From positions 20,336,001 to 20,400,000 of the forward strand of contig CM114275.1 of the NCBI GenBank assembly GCA_050084515.1: 64,000 nucleotides of DNA. Direction: 5' to 3'. Positions 35,447 to 48,200 of the stretch are shown here, one piece after another. Each line of letters begins with the position of its first letter. Position 1 is the first letter of the stretch. The notes below the pieces were generated by a model. The model saw only the letters and a program-made list of their open reading frames with translations. It was not told the DNA's origin and did not search any database. Source of the DNA: Blasia pusilla. Its lineage: Eukaryota > Marchantiophyta > Marchantiopsida > Blasiales. The translations under genes were made by a program, and so were the position numbers.

Positions 35447-36820
35447 TACGAGAACGTGTGAAGAGTAGGGGTGTCAAAGGTCGTCCGGGATAGAATCGTT
35501 CGGGTGAAGGTATCAAGTTTAAGATTGGTTTTGATTTGCTTTCGGAAGAAGAAGAGGAGGTGATTTTGTAGGTGTACTCGTTGAAGAGTTTGGAAATACC
35601 AAACTAGAGGGAAAAAGTAGGAGCGGGGAATTCGGAGTTTCCGGGACTACCAAAACCGGAAATTGAGGAAGTGCTCGTTTCTGAGCCGGAAAAAGCTCTA
35701 CTTGGACAAGTCCGGGGGCCCAAGAATCCCCAGATAGGAGGATCTTTGACACACCCCCTAGTGTCTTGCTTTCTATATAGCAGAGGTGTGGCGACCCTCA
35801 CAACCAAACAACACCAAATATGCGCCAAGCGGAACATCAGAACTCAAGTGGATTCACGCTACGATGATCGCGCTTTGGAGAGGCTTTTGGAAATGTCTAT
35901 TGGAAAAGTCCAAGAGATGAAACACGGAACAGAGTTGTGCATTTCATGCGTTAGTGGTCGCGACCAGGAAACCTAGACCAAACACAAACCAAGACGTGGG
36001 ATGAGTTGAGTCTTGGAAGGTTGGTTGCCAAAGAGGTGAGAACCAGTTTTGGAACGCGACTAGCGTTTGGGGAAGTTGTCTCTATTTTGAACCATAGCAT
36101 TTAGCCCCAAGATGCGTTTGGGACAAATAAGGGCGCGTTCGAAAGCTTATCTTGTGGCGCTTCCAACACATGAAATATCTCATCAAACGCATAAGTACAG
36201 GCTGAGATATTGACCAAAAATGAATGTGAGATTAATCGGGTTGAGAGCCACTTTGAGGGGCCCGATTGTCCTTCCCTAAAGTTAGGGGGACCCCATAGAT
36301 TTCTAGAAGTACTTGTAACGGAGGAGTCTCTCCAATAAGTTTTGGAACACGAATCCCCACTTTGAGCATCAAACGTCGTCTCAAGGGCACGGGACAGAAC
36401 GAGAGTTTGGCGTTGGAACTCGAAACCCCAAACCTGATCCAAGGGAGTGGACTTTGTACGCCACACTTGGATTCCGACCCTTAATTCATTTTTTTTGAGT
36501 CTTGGTTAGGGACTCATTGGATGTCCATCGGAAATTTGGAACCGCTAGGCACGAAACGCCGTTTGAGGTTCATGAACCGACCAGAAAGTCTGTCCCAAGT
36601 CTTTCAAGACTTGCCTGTGTTGTGAATCGCGAAACTAGGAAGGTTGAGCTTGATGAGAGACCGAGACGAGAACTCGGAAAGTTAGCCCGCTGATTGATCT
36701 AAGACCCGACTAACCAGAGTGCGTGTTTGGATTCAGATCAATGTTGAGAGCGTGACCTACTGAACGCACGCTTTCGCAACAACAAAGATTAACGTTCAAG
36801 GAGAGTAGGCGCACGACATG

Positions 36821-36832
36821 TGGTATCAGACC
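36821..36832 (+). other. Primer-binding site (tRNA-iMet type)
   Basis: TGGTATCAGACC differs slightly from the standard plant LTR-element primer-binding site complementary to the 3' end of initiator tRNA-Met. It directly follows the inferred LTR end at about 36819. This places the LTR/internal boundary. Confidence 0.7.
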
Positions 36833-37304
36833 AAATCCTTGGTGAGCGTGAACTTGGGATCGTAGAAGATTTGAACGTTTGATAAGGACTCAAGGTGGCT
36901 AGAAGACCGCGACGCTCGAGGAGGAACGCAAGAGACGAGGAGGAGATATGAGAAAGCAAGGACTCGCAAATGGAGACCAAGGGCGAAGAACCAAGGAGGC
37001 CGCAAGTCAAATAAAAAAAGCCGAGAGACGAAACAATAACGGACCATGAGCAAGAGGAGGAGATAGCAACTCCGGAAGTGCCGAGTCCCAGACATGAGGA
37101 TGTCCCAAATGTGAATCTTTCCGCGGGGCCTTCGGCTCCAAACTCGAACGACTCGGCCTTTTATATCCAAATGATGGATTTGATGAAGGTGATGGTGGAC
37201 CAAATGGCCGAATAGAGCAAGGTGATGGTAGAACTCAAGTCAAATGGAGCCTCTAGTTCCGGCAAGAAGCTTTGTAAGACAAATTTTCCAACGCCATTCA
37301 GAGA

Positions 37305-37736
37305 ATGGGGCGTTCGCGGAAAGTGAGCGAGTTTCTAACGGAACTCGAACTTTACTTCGAAGCGCAAAGGGCAGATGAGCAAGACAACGTGGCTGTAGCG
37401 GTCATGTTTCTGAAGGATCATGCTCTCCACTGGTGGATGGCTCACCGTAAAGAACATCTTGGTCGTGGAAGAACTTTGAGTTGGGAAGATTTCAAGGGGT
37501 TGATTGGTAATCGATTCACTCCGAAATATCAGGAGTATCGCGATGGTATGGAGTTTGTGAGGTTGCGCCAAAGCGGATCCCTAAGCGCTTATGTGCAAGA
37601 GTTTAGTGCACAAATCAGCTCACTTTCCACGGATGAGTTTACAAAGAAGGCGATCTTCTTAAGCAGACTGAAATCGAGCGCCGAAAAGGCCCTCTTTCAT
37701 ATGCCTCACATTCCAGATAAGATGGACGTTCAATGA
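37305..37736 (+). pseudogene. Retrotransposon gag fragment (Retrotrans_gag type)
   Basis: 143 codons with the capsid-type core AVAVMFLKDHALHWWMAHRK, SWEDFKGLIGNRFTPKYQE and LRQSGSLSAYVQEFSAQI, typical of plant Ty3/gypsy gag. The ORF ends at 37736, where the copied LTR end and then the inverted arm begin, so the rest of gag and all of pol are missing. Weak coding also appears upstream from about 37060, with stops. Confidence 0.85.
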
Positions 37737-38400
37737 GAGTAGGCGCACGACATCAGGTTTGGGTTTCGAGTTCCAACGCCAAACTCCTATTCCATCTCGT
37801 GCCTCTGAGACGCCGTTTGGTGCTCAAAGTGGGGATTTGTGTTCCAAGACATCTTGAAGAGACTTCCCCCTTACTAGTACTTCTGGGGATCTCCGGGGTT
37901 CCCTACATTTAGGGAAAGACTCCCGGGCCTCTCCAATTGGCCCTCAACAGATTGCTCTCACAATCGTTTTCGGCCAATATCTTAGTCTATATTTATGCGT
38001 TTGCTGAGAGTTTTGGTGCGTTGGAAGCATCTCAAGATAAGCTTTCCAACGCGCCCTTATTTGTCTCGAACGCATCTTGAAAAATCCGTTATGATCCAAA
38101 ACACAGTCAAATTCCCCAAACGATAATCGTGTTCCAAAACTAGTTCTCACCTCTTTGGCAACCAACCTTCCAAGACTCAACTCATCTCAATTCTTGATTC
38201 GCGTTTGGTCTAGATTTCCTTGTCACGACCACTAACTCATGAAACGCACAACTCTGTTCCGCGTTTCGTCTCTTGGACTTTTCCAAGAGACCTTTCCAAA
38301 AATCATTTCTAAAACGCGATCATCGCAACGTGAGTCCACTTGAGTTCTAATGTTCATCTTGGCACATATTTGATTTTGTTTGGTTACAAGGGTCACAACA

Positions 38401-39286
38401 TCTAGGATGAAGCTTTCAAAAATTGGTCGCTTTACAATACGCCACCACCTTTCATGTATCTACTTTTATTCACTTAGGCGTTCAATACATTTGTTGCACT
38501 TCCAATCAAAATAATTGGACTAAAATATATTATATTATTATTGCAGAATGCCTTCTTGACAACCAAACTAAAAAAAATGTTTCCTATTCTATGAGCATTA
38601 AATAATGTTTCTTACATTCTAAAAAAATTTGTGCTAGTTAACCATCTATATTTTGAGCATCCCGCCCAACATTTTTTTTAACATTAAAACTGGCTACAAT
38701 GCCTAGAGACGATATTCAAAATTCGGTGGATGGGTCCGAGTGTGAACCGAATCGAACAGGGTTAAAATCTCTGCCGTACACCAATATCATCTCTCGACAT
38801 CTACGATGCTCTGCGGGAATTTCGTATCTGCTCTTGACGTATCTCGTGGGCATGAACTATGAGCTGTCGCCGACTTGTCCTGAAACAATCCTGTCTTAAC
38901 ACTTATTATTAGTGCTTCGTTCAGGTGACAGTCCATTTCAGCCATGAAGCATTTAGTTTCGTAGCAAGGACATCAAATTTGCACGCACAGATAGTAGTTG
39001 TGAGCTATTAGTGTGAAGACGGTTTGCACAAAGTGTCACGAGCTCCTGTTAGAGGATGGAGTTAGTCGGGGCTACCAACCTTGTACCAGGATGTCCTTTC
39101 CATTTCCACCATTGGCGATTTGGTATGCAAGCAATTTGAAGGCGTGATTCGAGCAAGCCGTTGGATCAAGCGTACAGATGTAGAAATGAGTCGAAATACA
39201 CTTCCTTCATTTACCCTCCCACGATGGCTGACATGGGAACAAGAATAGCCAAGAATTTTCAAGATACTCCTTGATCATGTCTTTTG
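38401..39286. other. Intergenic, AT-rich at left, 3' flank of SULTR gene at right
   Basis: No recognised coding region. A 66-codon plus-strand ORF at 38699-38899 has no family resemblance. The right part presumably holds the 3' UTR of the sulfate transporter gene ending at 39287. Confidence 0.45.
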
Positions 39287-42200
39287 TCATGGGCAGCCCC
39301 CTGTGAATTCTCTCAGTAAAGGTGTCGTGATTGTTCTTTCATCACCCCAGCCACCTTGGCGACTTTCTTGAACATTCTCGGAAGAATCTACAACCAGTTC
39401 CACGCGTGGTTCATCGCTGACTTCTGAAGCTCGATTAAGGTTGGTAGTAGGCGATTGCAAGCGAGAGATGCAGGTCTGCACAGCGTCATGTACGCGGACA
39501 AAAAGCCATTCATGGCCAACTAGTTCATCCAAACCACCTTTCGAGAGAGTAATCATCACCTTCGGATTCGGGTTGCACAGAGCCAGCTGCATCAGGACAC
39601 CACAGCATTAGCGTCTTGAAGATCAGCAAAGGTTAGCCATGAGTAGGAGGACACCACTGAGCTCGTGGTATATTTCAACGGTATAGGAATGACACATCAG
39701 CCTCCTCTTTGCTGCAACAAACACTCCGAAGATCACGAGGGTTTTACTCCAAGAGTCGCAACATCTATCCGATCATGAAAATGAAAGGCCTCTACCTGAA
39801 TACCACGTGATTTAAACTCGTAGTAGAGTTCTCTGATAGCATGCACTGCACTGGAATCAATATAGGTGACAGCTGCACAAGGCAAAAGAAACAGCTATCA
39901 CACCAGGAGCGTTCTTGTACAACCAACCTCGGTGATGGTGTCCCTGTGGATACAATTGGGACACTGAACTAACAATGCGCTACTTAACACTGGACTATAA
40001 GAAGCAAATGGACCCAAATGACTGTTAGAAACCAAAGTACGGAAGCAGCATGTACCCGATAAAGTGTAGCTGACATGTCTTACAAAAGTTAGATTATGCA
40101 TACAGGCTGTTGAAAGCCATGCACAGCAATTCTAGGGAGGAACCTGAACAATTTCCAAACCCAGCAAACGCTACCCATCACGTCAGCTCCATGAACACGG
40201 GAGGCGGAATATGAGGGCACTCACGAGACATCTCCATGATGACGTAGTGTACTCGATCGACTTCGACTCCACGTCGTACACTATTTCCTGGATCTTGTTC
40301 AAAGGCTCTAAGTCTGTAGACATCCGCATAGAACAATCAAACACACCTCCTCAAATATAAACATGAAAACAATCGAGGGCACTCAGAGACTTTGAAAGAA
40401 AGTGCCGTTTGTGTGTTTTCTGGGGGGGAATATTGGTGGCCATAGGGGGGGAAATTAGGATAAGGTTGAACATGTTACTTGCCTGTCCTTTATGACACTG
40501 GTATTTGCAAAGTATATTGGAGCATCCACACGCATGATCACGATTCCATTGTAAGTGTAAACACCTGGGTATTGCTGTGAATTTCTGTATACGGTGGTGC
40601 CTGGCAATCGCCCCAATACAGCTATAGAGCAGGCAACAACTCTAATCAGTGCTAGTGACACCTACACAGATCTCTCCATGAATTTTCTCTAAATGAATGT
40701 GGAAGTTTGTAGATTGTAGTTTCAAGCTTGGGATGCACCATACATCCAAGATTACTAATTCCCTGTCGGGATGAGCCCAAACAAAGATGGAAGATGATAG
40801 AATAGTATCCAAGCATAGAATGATAGAATAGTACAAAGCCACTAAAAGCTGTGAAAATCAGAATAAGTACCTGTGTGCGGATTCGCTGATTCATAAATGA
40901 CGACGACAAGAGATAGACCAACCTGGAGCACATTACCAGTAGCAGCACAGTTAGATTTTCAACCACAGCCTACTTTTATTTCATATGTCATCTAACTTGT
41001 GACACTGCATTGCAATTTTGAAGTTTGGCACACTAACAGCCCTACAGCCCTACAGCGAGAATGCATTTGAACGTCAAGGTGTTCCTCGAATGCATGTACT
41101 TCAAAACTCAGATTTCTGGTGAACCGGGATTCATAGAGACAAAAAAACGAGTTTCAGGAATTTACCCCGACTAAAACTCCGACTTCGATGCCATAAAATA
41201 GAGTGAAAAGAAACGTAGCCATCCATAAAAGAAGGTCTCTCTTCTCCACCCGCCATAGAAACATTACTTCCTCGTAATCAATCTGATAAGAAGTTTATTA
41301 CCGCTCACCTTAGTTCTGCTTGGTATCACAATTTCTTCTTCAGTAGGCCATGATTGAAAACCAACTTTACATGAGGCTAGGTGAGCCTCATGTAAAGTTG
41401 GCTTTCAATCAAAACCATTTAGCACTTCCAAAAAAAGAGAAAATTCCACGCCAGGCCAAACGTATCATATTACACAGCATCTACAAGACATTTCGTCTCA
41501 TAGGGTACCTGAACTTGCCTAGTGATCTGAGACTGCAGGCTTAGAAAGTGGTGCTCTGCAAGATTTTGTTCTGGAATTTGGAAGTGCTAACAATCAACTT
41601 TTACTCAGAGGTGTATGAGTAAAAGGTGGATCTTGATAAGCTACCATAGAGTTCTCTTGGTGCCAACAAATTTGAAGACCAAGGAAGCAAATGAAAAGTC
41701 CTGTTAGCACCACATCTGACGTTAGGGTAACTGCCTGATTCTTCCGAGGCGAAGAAAACGAAACCTGCCCTAAGGTTTATGTAAGTAAGGGCAAAGCCCA
41801 AAGTGTCAGATTTGCCCCCTTTGGCCCAGAAGACTGAACTGCTTAAGACTTTATAATCCACACAGGCAAACACACTCACTTGAAAGCACACTCGCCTGTA
41901 TCCTTCTTACCCACCTAGACTCCATTGAGATTGAAAGTCCTCTTTCGATTGTACACATGGTGATTGGTCATGAAATGTCTACCAGGAGAGAATTGATCTA
42001 GAAATGTCGTTTCGTCGCGACAAGGAGGGAATCAGACACAGATTGATGTCATCGTATCTACAGATGTGGACGAGTGTTTAATGGAACTTGCATTTCCCAT
42101 AAACTTCCCTGTTGTGTCAAGAGAGTTTTTTTTTTCTAGGCTTATTGATTTGGGCGGTGAAGAGGAGATAACAGAGTGGGTATTTCAACTGTCAGAGACA

Positions 42201-45200
42201 TTCCTACCATAGACAGGTCCTCTGTTTTAGTGAACTGAAGATCAACACAACCCATTCTCTGAAAGGTTATTCAAAAAGATTAGGATCAATACACATCTTA
42301 CCTCACAACTTCACGGTGAACAAAATTTCTACAAGGGATTTTTTTTGCAACATACTGACCATCTTTTTCTGCAAAGTTTCTGGAAACACGAAAAGCAGCA
42401 AATGGAGAGAGAGAGAGAGGAACCATACCAGTCCCATGACAGCAGAAACGACTATGGCGGCCAGACCGCACTGAATCATCACCACACAAATGGTAGGTAG
42501 CAAATTCCAGAAGTTGTGCATACAAACTTCGAAATTAAAGTCAGGACCTGGTATGACCAGTCATCTCCTATTTTTTCCCAAAAAAGCAAGAGGCGGCAGA
42601 AAATGGACAACCTGTGCTATTGCTTGTAATTAAGTACATATAACTACTAAATATTGATATCGTAATCATAAATTTTTTGTACCTGGGGAATATCTGTGAA
42701 AAGAGGCGTCAGAAAAAGTAGGGATGCACCGATAAGAATGAATACCACAATTCCAAAGAGTCCAGTCTTAGACCCACTTTCATTGCTGACGGCTGACCTT
42801 GAGAATGAGCCTGTACAAATAGCTCGGAGAGAATCAGTCTACTTAGTTGGAGTATCAAAACCTACACTACTTCCAGTAGTTATGGAAGAATCTAAACAGC
42901 TGCATACCTTTCCAAAAACTAAGCAGATTACAATGCCTGACTGACTAAGAACACGAGAATTACTGATCATACCTGTGACAGGATATGCTGAGAATGCTGA
43001 GCCCACAAGGTTGGCTAGACCTAGCCCAAAGAGCTGTTCATGACAAAAGGATGTACATTGAGAAAAACAACAGACTGGAGATGAGTTCCTTCTACTGCGC
43101 TGGCAAACAAATGTGACAAGAATGCAACATATAATCACCACTTCCTGATTGAACCCAAACCCAAAACCTATTGGTAGATCAACTTCAGAAATCATAACTA
43201 TTTTACCATAGAAGTCCACACACATGGATAATTTCTGGCACTCATTTGACTCTTCTTTCACCTCTTGGTTTGAGTCGAGCTCGTATCCATTCTTCGATGC
43301 CAACGTTTTTGCAATTCCCACAGATTCCTGCGTCATAGAGAAGGCTTCTAGGGAATTCAGCTCATTTTGAAGGTGTATTATCCCACTTTTCTTTGGTTAA
43401 TTCTCAGTCATATCAACTACAGGTTCCAGCTTCATAATATGCAAATTAAGAAATACTACAATTTGGAAATTGCTGGTTTGGTGAAAGTAATCGGTAACTC
43501 ACCAGAATCCCTACCCCACTCACTAGCACAGCATGTGGGAACAACCTCCACAAGTAGCTGGAGCTAATGTTTAGAGACCAAGGAGGAAATCCTTGAGGTA
43601 TTTCCCCAACCTACAGCCAAACATTGATATTGTGAACACTTTCTCCTGACTGTTATAAAATGTAATATGTAGAAGATAATCAGCGTATGAAGGTGTACCA
43701 AAGAAGAAGGGCAGCCAAGCAGTTTATAGAGGCACATGAATCTACAGAGGGAGCGATCAAGGAGATCTCAGAGCAAAGGAGATCTGGAAGAATTTCCAAA
43801 CCTGTAGAAAGGTTGGGATTAATGAAGCTCATGCTATTGAAGGAGAAGTTGTAGAGCTCACCTCTTTGAGTGAGGCTTTGGCAGACGAAAAGGCCTCATT
43901 AAAGAATAATGAGACCTTTTCTTCTGCCAAAGCCTTCTCCCACTGTTTCGAATCATTTCCTGCTCATAGCTTCACTCAAAGAGTTGGGCGCTACAACTTC
44001 TCCTTCAATAGTGTGAGCTTCATTAATCCCAACCTTTTTACAGATCAGTTTCTAACTCAATTGCCAAATCAGAGCCCTACCATGATGTGACTCTCCTTGT
44101 TATCTATCAGATACTAAGGAGGATTCTACGCAGTCACACCTTGCACTCACGACACAGATCCTCACATGTCACCAGTTCAGAGATCACATATGGCTCATAT
44201 CACTGAGCACAAACGATCTCCATCAGTTATCTAGACAAAACGACCTATCTTCCAGTGAGGTTCTAGCAAGCACAAAACTTAGTCTCAATCTCCTCTTCCT
44301 TCTCTCAAATCACTCTGCAGCAGGGCCAGTGCTGCACGACAAACCAAGAGCCTCAGGAGTCTTCACCAAAAACACTATAGAATTATCTTTTGACTCTGTG
44401 TAGAGACAATATATATATGAAGGTGAGCATTTATGATCCTTAGATCTTCTTGAACAGATCCATACCCTAAATGTGATGACGGCTAGCCCTAATTCGAGAT
44501 TACCCTAAAAAGATAGAGGAGTTCTAAGTTGTCTCCAGCTAACTACCTTAGTATCCAGCTAAGCTAGTATTCAAGTAACTACTTTTAGGGCATGACTAAA
44601 CTTTATATTAATAAATTTCAACACCTTACACATTCACACCTGTTCAAAAGTCTGCATGATCAATTGGTTGACTCTCCATGATCCAAAAGAAGCTTACTTT
44701 ATGCAGGGTGCAGTAGTAAGTTCCACCAGTGTGTGAGCTTTATCACAGACAACCTTCTGTTCGTTTGTAACAGATATCTTATTAGAATTCAGGGAAGGGA
44801 GGAATGCTCAAGGTATATCGTGCAGAAACACACGCTATTCAGGAAGCTTTCTGATGCAAGAGCCGAGACAGAAAGGAAAGATTCAATCAACCTACTAATT
44901 ATTTCATGGCCAATCTGCGTTACGCAGCTTGACAAGCACCAGTAACAACACTTTGTGGACCCTAAACCTTAGTTTCAAACACCCTTTGTTCATGAATAAG
45001 GAATTGTCAAACCAACGATTGAAAATGAGCACTATGTGAGAGAAGTAAACTTTCACCCTTGCTTGTACCCGATTGCTAACTCTACTTTCATCAATCCCTA
45101 TTGGATCAAAGGATTGCTCTATGACCGTAACTGCCAAAGCCATTTCTCAATCAAATCCATTCTTAGAGTTACGAATGTCAACCACATCCTCACATTAAAT

Positions 45201-48200
45201 GAACAAGTATAACATGTATGGCGAATGTGGGAAGGACTCTGGTACAGGGGCCCATCTGCTTTCTCACCGGCTTGTGCTCAAAGGAAGCTAACTAGTTGCT
45301 GTATGGTAGGAGATGGTTGGAAAGGTTTTGTCTATAATTGATCTAGTCTAAAACAGTGTCAAATAATAAAAACGGGACTGACAGATACACCCAAATAAGT
45401 GCCCCTGGACTCCTCACGTAACTCTACCAACTCTCAACGCAACATTACATCTCTGTGCATCTAGTTTTCCTGTCTTTGTCACAACTCTTCTACTGACGGT
45501 CTACAGAAATTTGAACGATGAGCTGATCACGAGAATTCTTACCACGCTGATAGAAGAAGGATGGAATATTTTCACAAATAAAGTTCCCAGGACGACAGCT
45601 GAAAGAGGTCCTGCTGCTCGCAAGTGCCTTAGTGACTTATACGTCTTCCCCTGAAAAGATTAATATGTACATGACAATTCTCAGGTTGTTCAATCTAATG
45701 GATATATAGTAATTTGAACGAAGAATACAATGAGATAGAGTCCAGTGAAGCCCAAAAGAACACATAACAGCAAAACCTAACCAGAAGCTAGCCCCAAATA
45801 TCGCGAACCAGAAGGGCCAGTCGTCAGAGCAATTGAGACAACTAATCTACAGCATTTCCACGTAGTTATCCTGAATCTGGAAACCTCCTTCCTAATACTG
45901 CCCAAGCACTTTCGAACTTTTGATATCTAAAGCAGAGGAATCAGTCACAGACTTCGGTTGTTTCAAGTAACTGAAATGTCCCCTTTTCTCACAGGAGAGG
46001 TAAAACAGCACAAACGTCTTTCAGAAACTGTAAATCAGTAAAATGCAAGACCTGATTCAAATTTCTCGTCAAATATGTTGCAGTGTGACAACCGTATGTC
46101 GCAACAAAAGGACTAGTCTCACAAACTTTGTTCCTGATAAGCCAAATCAGACGGAGAAAAGAAAGCAGGTTACAGTGCAGTGGGACAATTGTGCAGATGG
46201 GTTTCTTACCAGATGCTTCATGGTAAGGACAACACCCAATATCGTGAAGCCCATTATGAAGGGTTGCCATTTGAACTGCACAGCAAAGGATCACAATTTC
46301 CGAACAGAAATGTTGACTTGAGTTCGACAAAGCAGTGAGAAAACCTGTCATGAGTTACTACTTTTTTATCCTAAGATTCAAACTTCTAACTACATCATGC
46401 ATTTGCATCAGAAGAATGGGCAGACAGCGTCAAAGGTTGGCATGCACCTTATCCAACCCATCAATAATGCTCTTCATTATGACCAGAAACTGAGAGCTGT
46501 TGGCGATCTCGTAACCAAGCATACTTTTGGCCTGAGACAAGCCGATAATAATAGCTGATCCTGTTGTGAAACCTGAGACAACGGAATGACTGATGAAGCG
46601 AATTAGCCAGCCCAACCTGTGATGACAACAGTGCCGCTTTTCAGCTTCGCATTGCCGAAAGTACTACGGAATACGCTGGTTAGATAGCCTATTTCGTTGT
46701 GGCACGTTCATTGGTAAGTTAATATGACCAGACTTGTCTAACATGACATTTTGAACATCTACGTAATATCATGAACAAAAAAGAAAAACAAACCCATAAA
46801 AGGCAAGCAGCCATCATAGTATTCGTGAACAAACTACACTCCTAATGATGTAGAAAGAGAGTTCAGATTACCTGACGAGGCCCATTAAGCACTCTACGAT
46901 GCCGACCAAAAACGCGAGCTTAATTGCAAGCTCCACGTACAGTTTTGCCGCGTCTTCAGAGTTGTCAGTTTCAGATTTGACAATAGGCATCAGGCCATTC
47001 GCAACTAGAAGTGACACCATTGCCACTGTACCCACAGCCAGTTGTCTTGAAGAGCCAAATATTGCATAGGTTAACACCGGAATGAAGCCACAATCTGCCA
47101 CGAGTGAAAATCAGCTACATTTGAGGAAAATAACAAGTTTGCAAGGAAAATCCACAAGATCAAATTTCGCCACAGGGACAATGTGTTCTAATTCTAAAAA
47201 TTATCATGTATATCACTGAGACAGTTGAACTAACAGCAGAAATTCTGACTTTTGTAAAAAGTCATCACGATACCTCTGATAACTAACAGGATGCTCACGG
47301 TCACCTTACTTCCCCTCCGAAGTTTAGACGTTTCACAAGTGACTTTACCAACTCTCTTTCCTAATAAGCCAAATAAAACGATACAGATGGGAGTGACAGT
47401 TCTCTGCATAAATTGTTGGCAGCGTCTGAGCAGCTTCTTCAAGGTGAATCAGGGAGGAGAATCAGGCGGAGCTATGAAAGAGGTTCAAGCGGTCAGTGCT
47501 GTTGGATCATTAACGGGAGAGTCATACAACCATGTCAGACTCGGTTGGCTCAACTACATCGAATGCGTGTTATATACGGAGATCTAGAGAGAAGGCAGAG
47601 TCTGGGACCATGGAATGAATGAGCACCGTCCACGGTGACCCAAAAGTCCGATTAGGACTGGGAAATGGTAAGAGTTGCATGGTGTGACCAGGCCGGACCA
47701 ATTTCGAGCGAGGGACTACTGCTGCAACCGGAAAGCCGTGAGGTCATAAACGCATCGTAATGAAGTCGACCGGTTGTAGACAAGTTGTCAATTTGTTGAC
47801 GTAGCCAATCCTGCTCGTCACCTTTCAATCCACCTTCCCATGGCTCACTACGTATTAGGCCGATCAATCCTCCATTCCTATCCTTGTCAAGTTCTTGATG
47901 TCTCTCAAAGTTTGAAGTCTAATAGTCTTTTCGAACCTCTGCATCGAAAAATGGTCAGCGATTACAAGTAGACTTTGAAACCTAAAATAAAGACTTGTCA
48001 ATTAGTTCCTTTTCTCGAGAGAGTTACGTAGGGATCGCATAGTGAAACCTTTGCCTGAAGACGGCACCTAATTTTTGCGAGGAACAGCCTCTCTGGCTGT
48101 TCCTCGCAAGAATTTCAGAACTTTCCTGTTCTCTCAGCATATTGCTGATCAATTCCATTCCTTGTTTTCGCTACTCTCCGATCTGTTCACTATTTATCAC

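Larger units (their letters stand above)
35787..38400 (+). mobile_element. Rearranged gypsy-like LTR element with inverted LTR arms
   Basis: Sequence from 35787 (TGTGGCGACCCTCACAACC) to about 36438 is repeated in inverted orientation at 38400-37752, so arms of about 650 bp flank a loop of about 1.3 kb. In the loop the left LTR appears to continue to about 36819. It is followed at once by a tRNA-iMet-type primer-binding site, TGGTATCAGACC (36821-36832), and then a gag ORF at 37305-37736. About 28 bp of the LTR end (36793-36819) recurs in the same orientation at 37726-37752, right at the start of the inverted arm. No protease, RT or integrase was seen. Confidence 0.8.
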
